A stretch of 7,441 bases of DNA, taken from the NCBI GenBank assembly GCA_947174735.1, contig CAMWKC010000101.1, positions 1 to 7,441 of the forward strand. The letters run 5' to 3'. Position 1 is the first letter of the stretch. Every line of letters begins with the position of its first letter. The notes below the pieces were generated by a model. The model ran no database searches. It worked only from the letters and a program-made list of their open reading frames with translations, and was not told where the DNA came from. Both the position numbers and the translations under genes were made by a program. The DNA is from an uncultured Porphyromonadaceae bacterium (GTDB lineage Bacteria; Bacteroidota; Bacteroidia; Bacteroidales; Muribaculaceae). Of the stretch, positions 6,823-7,441 are shown in pieces.

Positions 6823-7179
6823 TCACAGCTCGGGCACCGTAGTTATGTCGTCACTGACATAACTGGCCACATTGCCCTGACTCTCCTGCACATCGCAGCG
6901 ATAACACTCATCAATTGAGTCTACCACCCAGCGGGCTATGTTCTCAGCTGTAGGATTGAAGGGCAGCACATCGTTGAGGACCGCGTGGTCAAGATGCTCG
7001 CTAACCTGCTGCTTGATATGGGTAAAGTCCACCACCATACCGTCGTGATTAAGCTCTCGACTTCGGCAGTAGATAGTTATAATCCAGTTATGTCCATGCA
7101 GACACGCACACTTGCTCTCGTAGCTGAGAGAAAGATAATGAGCTGCACTTATTTCCAGAGTCTTCTTTATGTAATACAT
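6823..7179 (-). CDS. queD: 6-carboxy-5,6,7,8-tetrahydropterin synthase QueD
   Basis: QueD converts 7,8-dihydroneopterin triphosphate to 6-carboxy-tetrahydropterin, the substrate of QueE. The 118-residue protein belongs to the PTPS/QueD fold. Zinc ligands are H14 (in SAAH) and H28 and H30 (in LHGHNW). C24, four residues before H28 as in E. coli QueD, is the likely catalytic cysteine, supporting QueD rather than an eukaryotic-type pyruvoyl-tetrahydropterin synthase. D64-H65 lie in LDHAVLND, PTAENIA is at 76-82, and E99 fits the conserved C-terminal glutamate. The ATG at 7179 gives the standard MYYIKKTLEISAAH start. It lies 15 nt after the queC stop and 25 nt before queE, indicating one operon. 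A 9-bp inverted repeat (6841-6864) lies in its last codons. Confidence 0.95.
   Translation of the reverse strand: MYYIKKTLEISAAHYLSLSYESKCACLHGHNWIITIYCRSRELNHDGMVVDFTHIKQQVSEHLDHAVLNDVLPFNPTAENIARWVVDSIDECYRCDVQESQGNVASYVSDDITTVPEL
6841..6864 (-). other. 9-bp inverted repeat in the 3' end of queD
   Basis: AGTTATGTC at 6841-6849 is the exact reverse complement of GACATAACT at 6856-6864, leaving a 6-nt loop. It covers queD codons 106-113, a weakly conserved part of the protein, and lies shortly before the queE start. It could act as an mRNA hairpin affecting processing or queE translation, or it may be chance. Only the pairing is seen. Confidence 0.3.
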
Positions 7180-7194
7180 CTTTTTCTGTACAGT

Positions 7195-7441
7195 CTATGG
7201 TGTATTATTATCTGCTGGTTCATCGGCAGATATAGTCTCATACGGCACCGGGTCCTCTATACCGGCATAAGCCATAGCTTCCTGACGCTCCACACATGTG
7301 CCGCATCGCCCGCAATGTGCTTCACCGCCCTTATAGCAGGAGTAAGTCAGCCCGTAGTTTACACCTAAACGTTTCCCCTCACAGGCTATCTCACCTTTGG
7401 TAAGATGTGTAAACGGCGCTATTATATCCACACCATCGTAC
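7195..7441 (-). CDS. queC: 7-cyano-7-deazaguanine synthase QueC, C-terminal part, cut by the window edge
   Basis: QueC uses ATP and ammonia to convert 7-carboxy-7-deazaguanine into preQ0. Only the last 81 residues are present; the reading frame is still open at 7441, so the start and the N-terminal ATP-binding loop lie outside. The fragment shows IIAPFTHLTKGEI followed by the zinc site SCYKGGEAHCGRCGTC, with four cysteines spaced C-x7-C-x2-C-x2-C, which is diagnostic of QueC. The tail after this is acidic and probably flexible (ISADEPADNNTP). An internal GTG at 7431 is not a believable start because family similarity continues upstream of it. It is the first visible gene of the queCDE group. 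Confidence 0.93.
   Translation of the reverse strand, partial: YDGVDIIAPFTHLTKGEIACEGKRLGVNYGLTYSCYKGGEAHCGRCGTCVERQEAMAYAGIEDPVPYETISADEPADNNTP

Noticed and set aside
7195..7431. Complete short gene starting at GTG 7431
   Set aside because: QueC similarity continues to the window edge at 7441, so this is the C-terminal end of a larger gene.
6198..7441. preQ1 riboswitch controlling the que genes
   Set aside because: It would lie upstream of queC, outside the window; nothing resembling one is in the short gaps here.

Overview
The window looks like chromosomal DNA from a Bacteroidales bacterium, probably a gut member such as the Muribaculaceae. This rests on the style of the proteins, a signal peptide ending in AAQ, weak or absent Shine-Dalgarno sequences, and moderate GC content. 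It is inference: there is no rRNA or other marker gene here. The window holds two convergent gene groups separated by an unusual repeat array.

Bases 1-149 are non-coding. They contain a perfect 65-nt palindrome (11-75) and a smaller 26-bp dyad (112-137) just upstream of the first gene. Bases 150-5966 (+ strand) form a complete tripartite RND efflux operon in the order outer-membrane channel (TolC/NodT type), periplasmic adaptor lipoprotein (AcrA type), inner-membrane proton-driven pump (AcrB/HAE-1 type). Gaps between the genes are 50 and 31 nt, so they are very likely co-transcribed. The products would assemble into one envelope-spanning pump that exports amphiphilic compounds. No regulator gene lies in the window.

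Bases 6198-7441 (- strand) carry queC (partial, running off the right edge), queD and queE, tightly spaced in that transcription order. QueD makes 6-carboxy-tetrahydropterin, QueE converts it to 7-carboxy-7-deazaguanine, and QueC converts that to preQ0, the precursor of queuosine in tRNA.

The 231 bp between the two stop codons (5967-6197) are filled almost edge to edge by degenerate 9-nt units, consensus TCGGAGNNN. The units are oriented away from each gene's stop codon, so they point toward each other and form one very large imperfect hairpin (5985-6139). The order of unit variants is similar in both arms, and the queE-side arm contains a 44-bp internal duplication. This array is the most unusual element of the window. 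The efflux and queuosine genes themselves look ordinary and intact.
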